From assembly GCA_964653285.1 (NCBI GenBank), contig CAZZEX010000014.1, positions 1 through 64,000 of the forward strand: a DNA stretch of 64,000 nt, given 5' to 3'. Source of the stretch: CAZZEX01 sp964653285 (GTDB taxonomy: Bacteria > Chloroflexota > Anaerolineae > B4-G1). The notes beneath the pieces are model-generated. The model had not been told where the DNA came from. It saw nothing but the letters and a program-made list of their open reading frames with translations, and did no database searches. Position numbers and translations under genes: made by a program. Positions 31,911-40,558 of the stretch are shown here, one piece after another; the stretch's first letter is position 1; every line of letters begins with the position of its first letter.

Positions 31911-32243
31911 ATGACTGGATTGATCGAAAGGAGCCTGCTGGCGGGCCTGGGCGTGATGATGCTGACCCGCGACAAGGTGAGTCAGTTCGTGGATAAACTG
32001 GTCGAGGAGGGAGAGCTCAGGCCGGAGGAAGCCCCCCGCATCATTGACAAACTGGTGGAGCGGGGCGAGGCGGAGCGGGAGGAACTGCGCAAACTGGTGC
32101 GTCAAGAACTCGACAAGGCCCGCGCCAATGTGCCCGTGATTTCCCGTAAGGACATCGAAGAACTGAACCAGAAGATTGACGAACTGACCGCCAAAGTCGA
32201 GGAACTGGCGGGCAAGAAGCCGGCAAGAAAGCAGACAAGTTGA
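31911..32243 (+). CDS. Phasin-like / PHA-granule-type helical protein
   Basis: A 110-aa acidic/basic helical protein, GLIERSLLAGLGVMMLTRDK at the N-terminus and an ending coiled coil (RKDIEELNQKIDELTAKVEE) with a Lys/Arg tail. This pattern matches small polyhydroxyalkanoate-synthesis regulator/phasin-like proteins. The RBS AGGAGGTG is well placed. No PHA synthase is in the window, so the biological role is uncertain. Confidence 0.7.
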   Translation: MTGLIERSLLAGLGVMMLTRDKVSQFVDKLVEEGELRPEEAPRIIDKLVERGEAEREELRKLVRQELDKARANVPVISRKDIEELNQKIDELTAKVEELAGKKPARKQTS

Positions 32244-32259
32244 CCACGTCGTCGCGCTC

Positions 32260-32382
32260 GGTAGGGCCGGGGGCATCTTTGTACCTGTACGCTCTCCGCA
32301 CGAGGCGCGGAGGTGAAAGGAGCGGCGGAATCCGCGACGTTTCCCCGGCCCTGCCTCCCGTAGCGCAAGATGACTCCTTGCG
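32260..32382 (+). other. Candidate structured leader RNA before the YkvA-like gene
   Basis: A 13-bp stem, GGTAGGGCCGGGG (32260-32272) with CCCCGGCCCTGCC (32343-32355, one G-U pair), encloses about 70 nt that contain at least three smaller hairpins (GTACctGTAC; CTCCGC-N7-GCGGAG; GCGGaatCCGC). A separate hairpin GCGCAAG-N7-CTTGCGC (32362-32382) ends ten bases before the ATG of the next gene. This looks like a multibranched RNA with an expression platform. I do not recognise a known riboswitch class. Confidence 0.35.
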
Positions 32383-32391
32383 CCACAGCCT

Positions 32392-32712
32392 ATGAAAGCC
32401 CTTGAGCGCTGGAAACGCCGGGCCGGGCAACTGAGAGTCGAGGCCTACGCTCTCTACCTGGCCTGCAAGGACCCCCGGGTGCCCTGGTACGCCAAAGCGC
32501 TGGCCGCTGCCGTGGTCGGCCAGGCCCTCAGCCCGATAGATCTGATCCCAGACTTCATCCCTATCCTGGGCTATCTGGATGACCTGCTCCTGGTTCCGCT
32601 GGGCATCGCCCTGGCGCTGAAGATGATCCCCCAGGCTGTCCTGGACGAGTGCCGGGGAAAGGCGCAGGAGGCCTGGGGACGGAAAGATTCTGATAAGTCG
32701 GTGCTGGACTAG
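32392..32712 (+). CDS. YkvA-like DUF1232 membrane-associated protein
   Basis: A 106-aa protein with the DUF1232 signature SPIDLIPDFIPILGYLDDLL, one or two hydrophobic segments and a basic N-terminus. The molecular role of the family is unknown. The ATG has no strong Shine-Dalgarno and is preceded by a stable hairpin, so translation may depend on the upstream RNA structure. It is followed after eight bases by a flavoprotein gene. Confidence 0.82.
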   Translation: MKALERWKRRAGQLRVEAYALYLACKDPRVPWYAKALAAAVVGQALSPIDLIPDFIPILGYLDDLLLVPLGIALALKMIPQAVLDECRGKAQEAWGRKDSDKSVLD

Positions 32713-32720
32713 CGCGCAAA

Positions 32721-33863
32721 ATGATATACGATGTGATCATCGTCGGAGCCGGGGTAGCCGGGGCCACGCTGGGGCGGGAACTGGCCCGGCGCGGGATGAA
32801 CGTAGCCATCCTGGAGAGGGCGCATTTGCCCCGCTACAAGCCCTGCGCCGGAGGGTCGCCAGCGCGTACTCTGCGCTTCTTTGACTTTGACGTCACCCCG
32901 GTCGTGGAGAAAGCCATCTACGGCGTAGCCTTTAGCCGGCGTTGCGAGGATCGGCTGGCCCAGCGTTCCGCCCGGCCCCTCCTATACACCGTCATGCGCG
33001 ATCGCTTCGACGCTCTCCTGGTCGAGGAGGCCAAAGCCGCCGGTGCTCGGGTCGTAGAAGGGCAGGTCGTCAAGCAAGTGGAGATAAGCGGCAGGTCAGC
33101 CAGAGTGATCACGACCCAGGACATCTGGCCCGCCCGCATCGTCGCCGGAGCCGATGGTGCGTTCAGCGCCGTCGCCAGAGGATTGGGGCTGATGCGCGAC
33201 GCTTCTTCCAGCGTGGCCATCGAGGGCGAGTTCAACCTGCCCACCTCGACCCTGGAAGCCTGGGATGACACCATCGCCCTGGATCTGGACACCCTGCCTG
33301 ACAGCTACGGCTGGCTCTTCCCCAAGCAGGAGTATTTCTCCATCGGCGTTGGAGGCCCGCGTCGCCAGGGCAGGAGACTGAAGACATACCACCGCGCCTT
33401 CCTGGCGGCCCGGCTGGGCGACGTACCACGCCACCCGCAGCGTCTGACCGGCCATATTCTCCTGCACCGGCAGCCGGGGATGGCCATCTGGCGGGAGCCT
33501 GTGCTGTTGCTGGGCGACGCGGCCGGCCTGGCAGACCCGTGGAGCGGGGAGGGTATCTACTACGCCATCCGCAGCGCCCAACTCGCCGCCCCGGTCATCG
33601 AAAGGGCTCTCACAGACGGGGAAAGCCTTCAGGCCTACGAGCAATCTGTGGACGAGGAATTGATGCCGGATCTCTTGACCGCCCGCATCTGCGGATGGGT
33701 CTACCACCTGTGGCCCGGCCTCTTCCTGCGGCAGCGCGATCACAATGCCCTCATGTGGAGGGCCTTCTGCGCCTTGCTTCAGGAAGGCAGCGCCTATGCG
33801 CGCATCCGTGAGCGGATATCCCCGGTCAGGATGCTGGTGCGCCGCTGGCTCTCCGGACGTTGA
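32721..33863 (+). CDS. FAD-dependent oxidoreductase, geranylgeranyl-reductase family
   Basis: A 380-aa flavoprotein: the ADP-binding fold VIIVGAGVAGATLGRELARR, the family segment LPRYKPCAGGS and the second FAD motif LLLGDAAGLADPWSGEGIYY. Such enzymes reduce isoprenoid chains or related lipids; which lipid cannot be read from sequence. It shares a transcript direction and close spacing with the YkvA-like gene. Confidence 0.85.
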   Translation: MIYDVIIVGAGVAGATLGRELARRGMNVAILERAHLPRYKPCAGGSPARTLRFFDFDVTPVVEKAIYGVAFSRRCEDRLAQRSARPLLYTVMRDRFDALLVEEAKAAGARVVEGQVVKQVEISGRSARVITTQDIWPARIVAGADGAFSAVARGLGLMRDASSSVAIEGEFNLPTSTLEAWDDTIALDLDTLPDSYGWLFPKQEYFSIGVGGPRRQGRRLKTYHRAFLAARLGDVPRHPQRLTGHILLHRQPGMAIWREPVLLLGDAAGLADPWSGEGIYYAIRSAQLAAPVIERALTDGESLQAYEQSVDEELMPDLLTARICGWVYHLWPGLFLRQRDHNALMWRAFCALLQEGSAYARIRERISPVRMLVRRWLSGR

Positions 33864-33940
33864 TTCACTACCGCAGGGAATGTTTAGAGCATCGCCTGGA
33901 TACCGGCCATTTCCAAAAAGTCGTTGCCGATTTCCCGCCC

Positions 33941-34142
33941 GTCCGCCCGGCGGTGAAACCGCCGGGCTCAGCCAGCAAAGCCCTACGGGCTCATATCAGC
34001 CCCAAAGGGGCTTCGCTTGTGAGCCGGAGGCCTGAGCGCAGCGGAGCCTCCGGCGAGCCTGGGCTACTGCGGCGGAAGCGACTTTTTCGACGTGATTTGG
34101 AGAGTGAGATTCTTCGTCGCTCCGCTCCTCAGAATGACATCG
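33941..34142. repeat. Composite of intergenic hairpins with a MITE-related end
   Basis: This fills the 33864-34188 gap. It has a 10-bp perfect hairpin GCCCGGCGGT-gaa-ACCGCCGGGC (33945-33967), a nested hairpin around AGCCCCAAAGGGGCT flanked by GCTCA/TGAGC, and CCGGAGGC-N14-GCCTCCGG. A last part, GAGATTCTTCGTCGCTCCGC to TCAGAATGAC, matches the inner arms of the MITE-like element at 26636-26800. No coding sequence is seen in it. Confidence 0.65.
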
Positions 34143-34188
34143 CTCGGAAAAGTGTCTGGCAGTGAAGACGTTGATAGGATGAAGGAGT

Positions 34189-34508
34189 ATGACCACGTCA
34201 ACCAAGACTAGCCTGAAAACCCGCCTGGCGCGGCAGTTCATCCGCCGCCTGAGCCCGCAGGACGTGCTCGACCTGGCCGGGGAGGCAGCGCAAGAATGGA
34301 TGGCCCGCATGCCTGTGGAGGAGCGGGCCGCCTGGTGGAGGAGAACCTGAGCGCGGCATTAGAGGGATTGGGACAGGAGGAGCGGGCCGCGCTGATGAAC
34401 AGCCTCCTGCCGCTCGTCGCCCGCCACTTCCCGCTGGAGGAGGTGGACACCCTGGGGGCGTTCGCCGATTTCGAAGCCCCTCAGACGCCGGAGTGGGAGG
34501 AAGTGTAG
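34189..34508 (+). pseudogene. Small hypothetical gene with a frameshift
   Basis: ATG at 34189 after AAGGAG reads TKTSLKTRLARQFIRRLSPQ to MPVEERAAWWRRT and stops at 34350. The frame one base back gives LVEENLSAALEGLGQEERAA and continues to a TAG at 34508. Joining them at GCCGC/CTGGTG gives a smooth helical protein of about 105 aa, so a single base appears lost near 34333. The family is unknown. The glycosyltransferase gene begins three bases later and probably shares its transcript. Confidence 0.6.
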
Positions 34509-34511
34509 CCG

Positions 34512-35744
34512 GTGCGCATTGCCATCACGACCGATTCTTTCCGCGATGGTCTGGGAGGCGTGGCTACGGCAGTGGCGGCGCTGGCCCGAACGCTGCGGGC
34601 GGCGGGTCACACGGTGCGCATCTTTACCGCCGCCGATCCAACTCACGCCGCGATGGGGTTGGACGTGGCCGGGTTCCCGGCGCTGCACTACGAGCGGCTG
34701 CCCGGCGGCCGGGTCGTCGTCGCGCCGGTCGGCCTGACGCGAGAGTTGGCCGGTTTCCAGCCCGACGTCATCCACAACCACTCGATGGCCGCGATGGGCA
34801 CCCAGGCCCTGGCGGCGGCCCGCTGGCTGGAGATCCCCATCCTGGGCACCTGTCACGTTTACCTGGCCGGCTTCCTGGGTTACGCGCTGTTGCCGCTGGA
34901 CCGGATACCCGGAACTGGTCACGCCGCCTGGCGCTACACCGTTACCTTCTTCAACCGCTTCCCCCTCGTCACCACCCCCTCGCAGGTGATGGCGCGGGAG
35001 TTGACCACCCACGGCCTGCGCGTGCCGGTGGTGGCCGTCTCCAACGGCGTGGACACCCACCTGTTCCGCCCCGCCCCACGAGTGAGCAGCAAAGACGTCG
35101 TGACGATTCTGCACGTGGGGCGGCTGAGTTACGAGAAGAACGTGGACCTGCTGCTGCGTGCCTTCGCCCGGGTGGCAGGCCAACACCCTGCGGCGCGGCT
35201 GACCATCGTCGGCGATGGCCCCGACCGTGAGGCCCTGACACACCTGGCCGGCGAACTGGGGCTAGGCGAGCGTGTGTGTTTCACCGGCTTCGTGCCCCAC
35301 GAGCAACTGCCGGCGCTCTACCAGGCTGCCGACCTGTTCGCCACCGGCTCGACCATCGAGACGCAAGGGCTGGTGGTGCTGGAGGCAGCGGCCTGCGGCC
35401 TGCCGGTGGTCGGCGTGGGCGCGCTGGCGATGCCGGAAGCAGTGCACCATACCGTCAACGGCTTCCTGGCACCGGCCGGGAACGAGGCGGCGCTGGCGCA
35501 ACACCTGGCGCGCCTGGTCGCCGACGCCGGTCTGCGGCGCCGGATGGGGGCGGCCTCGCGCCGCCTGGCCGAACAGCATAGCCTGGAGAGAGTCGCTGCG
35601 CAATACGAGCGGCTCTACCGGCAGGTCGCCGATGTGCCTCCGCCGTCCTTCCCACCAGCCTGGATGCGGCGCGGCGGTTGGCTGTGGGGAGCGCTGGCAA
35701 CCGGCGTACACGTCCTGCGCGGGCTGGGGGGACGTATCACCTGA
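34512..35744 (+). CDS. GT4-family glycosyltransferase
   Basis: GT-B fold glycosyltransferase, 410 aa, no signal peptide: N-terminal MRIAITTDSFRDGLGGVATA, C-terminal VGRLSYEKNVDLLLRAFARV and the donor-binding segment STIETQGLVVLEAAACGLPV (E-x7-E). It resembles mannosyl- or diacylglycerol-glucosyl-transferases of the PimB/UgtP-like subgroup. A membrane glycolipid role is possible given the adjacent patatin and lipid genes. The GTG start has GGAGGAAG at suitable distance. Confidence 0.87.
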   Translation: MRIAITTDSFRDGLGGVATAVAALARTLRAAGHTVRIFTAADPTHAAMGLDVAGFPALHYERLPGGRVVVAPVGLTRELAGFQPDVIHNHSMAAMGTQALAAARWLEIPILGTCHVYLAGFLGYALLPLDRIPGTGHAAWRYTVTFFNRFPLVTTPSQVMARELTTHGLRVPVVAVSNGVDTHLFRPAPRVSSKDVVTILHVGRLSYEKNVDLLLRAFARVAGQHPAARLTIVGDGPDREALTHLAGELGLGERVCFTGFVPHEQLPALYQAADLFATGSTIETQGLVVLEAAACGLPVVGVGALAMPEAVHHTVNGFLAPAGNEAALAQHLARLVADAGLRRRMGAASRRLAEQHSLERVAAQYERLYRQVADVPPPSFPPAWMRRGGWLWGALATGVHVLRGLGGRIT

Positions 35745-35769
35745 TGATGTTCGAGGAGGAGGGAGAAGT

Positions 35770-36648
35770 ATGTGGCGATTTCTGAAGAACCTGCGGAAAA
35801 AGCCGCCCCGCAAAGTCGGGCTGGCCCTCAGCGGCGGTGGTGTGCGGGGGGTGGCCCACATCGGTGTACTCAAAATCCTAGAGCAAGAGGGTGTGCCGGT
35901 GGACTATCTGGCCGGCACCAGTATGGGCAGCGTCATCGCGGCAGGCTACGCGGCGGGGCTGGGAGTCGATTTTATGGAGCAAGAGGCGCTGCACATGGGC
36001 AGCCTCCGCCGCCTGCTGCCCCTGACCGACCTGTCGCCGCTCCGGCGTGGCCTCTTCGAGGGTCAGAAGGTGCACGAGTACCTGGTCAGTCACCTGGGCG
36101 ACCGCACCTTCGACGACCTGCGGGTACCGCTGACGCTGGTCGCTGTAGATCTGAACACGGGCCGGGCGGTGTACCTGAACGAGGGGCGCGTGGTAGATGC
36201 CGTGCGGGCCAGCGGTGCCCTGCCGGGCATCTTTACACCGGTGGAGCGGGACGGGCAGTTGCTCGTGGATGGCGGACTCCTCGATAACCTCCCCGTCGAC
36301 GCGGTGCGCCGCATGGGAGCCGACGTCGCTATCGCCGTGGACGTCTCCACAGATGATGTGGCTGTCTCCTCACTGGTCGAGGCATTGCACAATCGCCGCT
36401 ACGTCCCCAATGGGCTGGTGGATACTATCGAGGTGTTGTGGCGCTCGGTGGGAGTGATGATGGCGGAGGCGAATCGCCGCCGGCTGGCCGAGGCGCATCC
36501 CGAGATCATCATCAGGCCTGCCATCCCTCCGGACGTGACCGTGCTCACTGGCTTTCCCCGCGCCGCCGAGATCATCGCCGCCGGGGAGGAAGCCGCGCAA
36601 GAAGCCATGCCGCGTATCCGAGCACTGTTGGCCTCCCCCGCACCGTGA
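35770..36648 (+). CDS. Patatin-like phospholipase (RssA/YlbK type)
   Basis: Serine lipid hydrolase of 292 aa: oxyanion motif LALSGGGVRGVAHIGVL, nucleophile GTSMG and catalytic Asp in VDGGLLDNLPVD. All catalytic residues are present. No signal peptide. GAGGAGGGAGAAGT precedes the ATG. A second, decayed copy lies at 43525-43944, and both are followed by the same 30-bp promoter-like sequence. Confidence 0.92.
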   Translation: MWRFLKNLRKKPPRKVGLALSGGGVRGVAHIGVLKILEQEGVPVDYLAGTSMGSVIAAGYAAGLGVDFMEQEALHMGSLRRLLPLTDLSPLRRGLFEGQKVHEYLVSHLGDRTFDDLRVPLTLVAVDLNTGRAVYLNEGRVVDAVRASGALPGIFTPVERDGQLLVDGGLLDNLPVDAVRRMGADVAIAVDVSTDDVAVSSLVEALHNRRYVPNGLVDTIEVLWRSVGVMMAEANRRRLAEAHPEIIIRPAIPPDVTVLTGFPRAAEIIAAGEEAAQEAMPRIRALLASPAP

Positions 36649-36677
36649 TACCCTTTGTTCCCCACTTGTGGTAAAAT
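36648..36677 (+). promoter_or_regulatory. Shared promoter element, copy 1
   Basis: ATACCCTTTGTTCCCCACTT then GTGGTAAAAT (-10 TAAAAT at 36672-36677, extended TTGTGG). It contains the inverted pair CCAC-TT-GTGG. Nearly the same 30 bp stand before the AarF gene at 43913-43942. Confidence 0.5.
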
Positions 36678-36775
36678 AGAATTTGATCGTCGGCGGATGA
36701 ATCCACTGGCTAATGCAGATCACTATAAGTGAGATGCGGACGACACGTCCACTTTGAGCGTTCCAGAGGGGTGGT

Positions 36776-38590
36776 ATGAGGAAAGACACAGACTGGGTCG
36801 CGCAAGAGGAACCCGCCTACAGGCTCCCCCACCTAACCTGGGTCAGGTTTTTGCTCCTGATCCTGCGCTGGCTGGCGCTGGTGCTGGTGCTGGTGCTCTC
36901 CCTCTTCGACCATCTGGAGGAGGGGCTATTGGTGTCGCCTCTCCACGCCGTGCTGGGGGTGACCGCCTACAACCTGGCGCTGCTCTTCGTCAGCCAGCGC
37001 GTGCGCTGGCTGCGCCGCCCTCTCAACTTCCTGGCCCTCGACACCATCGTCGCCACGCTGGTCACCTATCTTACCGGCGGCTACCACTCCGGCTTCTTCA
37101 TGCTCTACGTCCTCAACGTCATCGGCGCGGCCTTCTACATGGACCTGGTGCCGACGATCCTGGTGGCGTTGGTCGCTGGCCTGATCTACACCAGCGCCTG
37201 CGCCATCAACCCGGCTGGACTGTGGACCCCGATTGCGCTCTACATCGTGGCGGCCAAACTGTTGCTGCTGCTGGTAGTCGCCGTCCTATGCGCCTTGCTG
37301 CTGGAACAACTGCGCCGCGAGCACCAGGAGACGGAGCAAGAGCGGGTGCTGGCCGCCCGCCTGTCTACCCTGAACGACCTGTTGCGCCAGCTCAGCACCA
37401 GCCTTGACCTGGAGCACACGCTGCACACAGTGACCGACGCCGCCCGCCACCTGCTGGAGGCTGACGTCGCGGTGCTCACGTTGCGCGACGAGACCAACAC
37501 CTGGTTGTCCCCCGTCGCGGCCAGCGGCGCGGACTACCTCCCTCTCCCCCCCTATAGGGGAGAAGAGGAAAAGAGCCACACTGGCGTGCAGTTGTCCCTC
37601 ACCGACGAGCCGGTGCGCACCATCCTGGCCACTGATGCCCCACAGGTGATTTCCGACACCGCCCAGTACCCCAACTTCGCTCGCTCTCTGCCGGCCGGGG
37701 AGGGCATCCAATCCTACGCCAGCGCCCCGCTGCGGCTGAACGGCGAACCGCTGGGTATCCTCTTCGTAGGGCAACGCGCGGCTGTGCAGTTTGACGACGA
37801 CGTCCTATCGCTGCTACAGGCCCTGGCTCAGGAGGCGGCACTGGCCATCCGCAATGCGCGGCTCTACCAGCGAGAGCGCGAGCAGGTTCAACAACTGCGC
37901 ACGCTGGAGCAATTGCAGCGCAGTTTCATCTCCACCGTCTCCCACGAATTGCGCACCCCCCTGACCTGCATCAAGACTTCGGTAGAATTGCTGCGCGACG
38001 CCGCCCCGGCGGTACAGGCCGAACTGCTGGAGACCATCACCCACCACACCGGCCGGCTGGAGTCGCTGGTCGCCGACCTGCTGGAGTCCATCCGCCTGGA
38101 GGCCAGGCAGGTCACCCTGGCGACTCAACCCACCGACCTGCGGCGTATCATGGAGCGCACGGTCGCAGCCATCGCGCCACTGATGGAGCAGAAAGAGCAA
38201 CGGTTGGAGACCACGTTGCCGGATGGGCCGGCGCTGGCCGATGTGGATCGCCGCCGCGTCGAGCAGGCGTTGACCAACCTGCTGGCCAATGCCCACAAAT
38301 TCACCCCCAAGGGTGGGCACATCCGGGTGACGCTGGGGCGCAGGGGTGGCGAACTGGTCATCGCCGTCGCCGACGACGGCCCTGGCATCCCGCACGAGCA
38401 GCAGGCACACCTCTTTCAGCGCTTCCACACCGTCCCCGATGGCACCGGGAAGGCGGGGTTGGGGTTAGGGCTGCACATCACCCGCCAGTTAGTGGAACTG
38501 CACGATGGGCGCGTGTGGGTGGAGAGCGAGCCGGGACGGGGAAGCACTTTCTTCCTCGCACTACCTGTATTGGAGGGAAAAGGCCGATGA
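36776..38590 (+). CDS. Membrane sensor histidine kinase with GAF domain
   Basis: A 604-aa kinase. About six transmembrane segments in residues ~20-180 (LLILRWLALVLVLVLSLFDH, LLLLVVAVLCALLLEQLRRE), a coiled linker, a GAF domain (~205-365; LPAGEGIQSYASAPLRLNGE), HisKA (FISTVSHELRTPLTCIK) and HATPase_c (LLANAHKFTP; VADDGPGIP; GLGLGLHITR). A short C/G-rich element (PLPPYRGEEEK) lies within the GAF domain. The stop overlaps the response-regulator start (ATGA), so the two form a two-component system. Confidence 0.92.
   Translation: MRKDTDWVAQEEPAYRLPHLTWVRFLLLILRWLALVLVLVLSLFDHLEEGLLVSPLHAVLGVTAYNLALLFVSQRVRWLRRPLNFLALDTIVATLVTYLTGGYHSGFFMLYVLNVIGAAFYMDLVPTILVALVAGLIYTSACAINPAGLWTPIALYIVAAKLLLLLVVAVLCALLLEQLRREHQETEQERVLAARLSTLNDLLRQLSTSLDLEHTLHTVTDAARHLLEADVAVLTLRDETNTWLSPVAASGADYLPLPPYRGEEEKSHTGVQLSLTDEPVRTILATDAPQVISDTAQYPNFARSLPAGEGIQSYASAPLRLNGEPLGILFVGQRAAVQFDDDVLSLLQALAQEAALAIRNARLYQREREQVQQLRTLEQLQRSFISTVSHELRTPLTCIKTSVELLRDAAPAVQAELLETITHHTGRLESLVADLLESIRLEARQVTLATQPTDLRRIMERTVAAIAPLMEQKEQRLETTLPDGPALADVDRRRVEQALTNLLANAHKFTPKGGHIRVTLGRRGGELVIAVADDGPGIPHEQQAHLFQRFHTVPDGTGKAGLGLGLHITRQLVELHDGRVWVESEPGRGSTFFLALPVLEGKGR
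37536..37572. repeat. Short C/G element inside the GAF domain gene
   Basis: CTCCCTCTCCCCCCCTATAG followed by GGGAGAAGAGG, encoding LPLPPYRGEEEK. It is in frame, a shorter relative of the palindromic elements. Confidence 0.5.
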
Positions 38591-39270
38591 AGGTCCTGGT
38601 CGTGGACGACGAGCCCGATGTGGCACGTCTCATCTCCGTCAGTTTTGGCATGCAGCAGCCCAACTGGGAGGTCGTCGCCGCGTCGGACGGCGAGGAGGCG
38701 CTGGCCACGCTGGAGCGGGAGCAGCCGGCCTTGGTTCTGCTGGACGTGGGACTGCCGGATATGGACGGCTTTCAAGTCCTGCAACAGATACGGTTCTTTT
38801 CCGACGTGCCGGTGATCATGCTCACCGTCCACGACGACGAACTGAGCAAGGTGCACGGCCTGGAGTTGGGGGCCGATGACTACATCACCAAGCCCTTCAG
38901 CCACCTGGAACTGCTGGCGCGGGTGCGGGCGGTGCTCCGTCGCGCCCAGACGCTGCCCCTGGCCCACGAGCAGCCCTTCGTCAGTGATGATCTAAGCGTG
39001 GACTTCGCCCGCCGGGAAGTGACGCGACGCGGGGAGTCAGTGCCGCTGACCGCCACCGAGTACCGCCTGCTCTACCACCTGGTGCGCAACGCTGGTCAGG
39101 TGCTGACCCACGAGACGCTGCTGGCCCGCGTGTGGGGGCGCGAGTACACCGACGAGATCAACTACCTCAAGGTCTACGTCAGCCGCCTGCGCGCCAAACT
39201 GGAGGACGACCCCCGCAATCCCCAGCACATCCTCACCGAGCATCGCGTGGGCTACTGGTTCCGCAAGTGA
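38587..39270 (+). CDS. OmpR-family response regulator
   Basis: A 227-aa regulator: receiver VLVVDDEPDVARL, phospho-acceptor Asp in LVLLDVGLPDMDG, Lys in GADDYITKPFS, then an OmpR/PhoB winged helix (LTATEYRLLYHLVRNAGQVL; YLKVYVSRLRAKLEDDPRNP; GYWFRK). It is the partner of the kinase whose stop it overlaps. Confidence 0.94.
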   Translation: MKVLVVDDEPDVARLISVSFGMQQPNWEVVAASDGEEALATLEREQPALVLLDVGLPDMDGFQVLQQIRFFSDVPVIMLTVHDDELSKVHGLELGADDYITKPFSHLELLARVRAVLRRAQTLPLAHEQPFVSDDLSVDFARREVTRRGESVPLTATEYRLLYHLVRNAGQVLTHETLLARVWGREYTDEINYLKVYVSRLRAKLEDDPRNPQHILTEHRVGYWFRK

Positions 39271-39275
39271 GGGCG

Positions 39276-39361
39276 GGCCTGACCTCTCCCCCGGCCCCTC
39301 CCCGAAGCGGGGAGGGGAGTCTCCCCCTTCCCTCGCAGGGAAGGGGGCCGGGGGGTCAGGT
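39276..39361. repeat. Intergenic C/G palindromic elements (same pair as at 23821)
   Basis: CCCCTCCCCGAAGCGGGGAGGGG and CCCTTCCCTCGCAGGGAAGGG followed by GGCCGGGGGG, ending at the HAD phosphatase stop. It lies between convergent genes and could terminate both. Confidence 0.75.
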
Positions 39362-40062
39362 TAATCCGGCTCCCGCGGATTGCCCACTATCGGCCATCCC
39401 CGTTCGGTGGAGACTGCCGCCAGGCGCGGCTCGGGATACACCGCCACTGGGTGGCCGACCCGCTCCAGCGCCGGCAGGTCGAAGTAGGTGTCGGCATAGG
39501 CGGTGCAGGTTGCCGGGTCCACCTCGGGGTGCACGTTCAGGTAGGCCTCCTGGCGCAGCGCCTTGCCTTCGGTAAAGCACAGCGGCGGCACAATACGCCC
39601 ATTATAGCGTCCATTGTGCAGCGCCAACTCCGTGCCCAGCGCCCCGTCCAACCCCAGCCGCGCAGCAACAGTCGCCAGCAGCGGCTGGAAGGTGCCCGAA
39701 AGCAGCATCACCGGCTCTCCCTGCGCCTGGTGCTGGCGCAGCCGCGCCAGCACGTCGGCCCGCAGTTTTGGGAGCACGTCCTCCGCCGTCACCCAATCGA
39801 AGACCTGCTGGGCACGACGCGACGTCAGCCCACTCAGCAGCCAGGCCATGTGGACCGCCCACTCCCGGAAAAAGCGCTCCTCGCTGACCATTCCCAACCG
39901 GTACAGCAACCCCAGGGCCATGTGGGTGTATAGGAAGAAATAGAGTGTGGGCAGTTTCATCCGCTGGGTCTGATGGTGACGCTTCAGCGCCTGCCAAATG
40001 TGGCCGGTGTAAAGCGTGCCGTCCAGGTCACAGAAGACCACCGCGCGAGCAACCTTGTCCAT
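39361..40062 (-). CDS. HAD-IB family phosphatase (SerB-like)
   Basis: A 233-aa HAD hydrolase: motif I FCDLDGTLY, motif II VMLLSGTFQP and motif III region TAYADTYFDLPALE. The subclass IB includes phosphoserine and lysophosphatidic/phosphocholine-type phosphatases. A lipid-phosphate substrate is possible from the neighbours but not shown. It has a strong promoter of its own (40110-40138). Confidence 0.85.
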   Translation of the reverse strand: MDKVARAVVFCDLDGTLYTGHIWQALKRHHQTQRMKLPTLYFFLYTHMALGLLYRLGMVSEERFFREWAVHMAWLLSGLTSRRAQQVFDWVTAEDVLPKLRADVLARLRQHQAQGEPVMLLSGTFQPLLATVAARLGLDGALGTELALHNGRYNGRIVPPLCFTEGKALRQEAYLNVHPEVDPATCTAYADTYFDLPALERVGHPVAVYPEPRLAAVSTERGWPIVGNPREPD

Positions 40063-40109
40063 AGCACCTCCTCGCTCCGCTCTCCGCCATCTCCACAGTT
40101 CGCCACAGT

Positions 40110-40138
40110 AGTATAGGCCATAGGACGGCCTCTGTCAA
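40110..40138 (-). promoter_or_regulatory. Promoter of the HAD phosphatase gene
   Basis: TTGACA (40138-40133), 17 bp, TATACT (40115-40110), reading leftward; leader about 40 nt. Confidence 0.7.
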
Positions 40139-40241
40139 CTATACGTGGCAGCGGATTTGGTTTCGTGCACCGGAAGCGTCGTGCAGCGGGCACTCACTTG
40201 ACCACTTTTTACTCCTTTGTAATCTCTTTTAACCTTTTTAC

Positions 40242-40271
40242 TTGTACTGTGTTACTCTCATGGGTTATTAT
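40242..40271 (+). promoter_or_regulatory. Promoter of a small membrane-protein gene (possibly leaderless)
   Basis: TTGTAC (40242-40247), 18 bp, TATTAT (40266-40271), six bases before ATG 40278. Transcription would begin at or next to that ATG. Confidence 0.42.
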
Positions 40272-40277
40272 GGAATT

Positions 40278-40505
40278 ATGAGAGAACAGGACAACGTGCG
40301 CGAAGAGACCCTTCCCAGGCAACACAGGGGGGCGACGCCAGGCTACAGCCAGGATGCCGCGCAGCCCCCGTCTGAACCATTGGCCTTGCACCGCCAGCGT
40401 CGCCTGCCTCACCTGAAACAGGCCGCAACTATCGCCTTGCTGATCGCGATTCTCGTCGCCGCCAGCACGCTGGTGGCTCTGCTCACCTACTGGATCGGCC
40501 ACTAG
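40278..40505 (+). CDS. Small single-pass membrane protein
   Basis: A 75-aa protein (from MREQDNVREETLPRQHRG) with a basic middle and one C-terminal transmembrane helix (AATIALLIAILVAASTLVAL). Earlier in-frame starts exist at 40242 and 40260, but the promoter position favours 40278. The function is unknown. It lies just before the lipid cluster on the same strand. Confidence 0.5.
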   Translation: MREQDNVREETLPRQHRGATPGYSQDAAQPPSEPLALHRQRRLPHLKQAATIALLIAILVAASTLVALLTYWIGH

Positions 40506-40558
40506 CGCCGGGACGATAGGGAGTGCTTTGCGGAGGTACGGAGAGTAGGAGGTACGCT

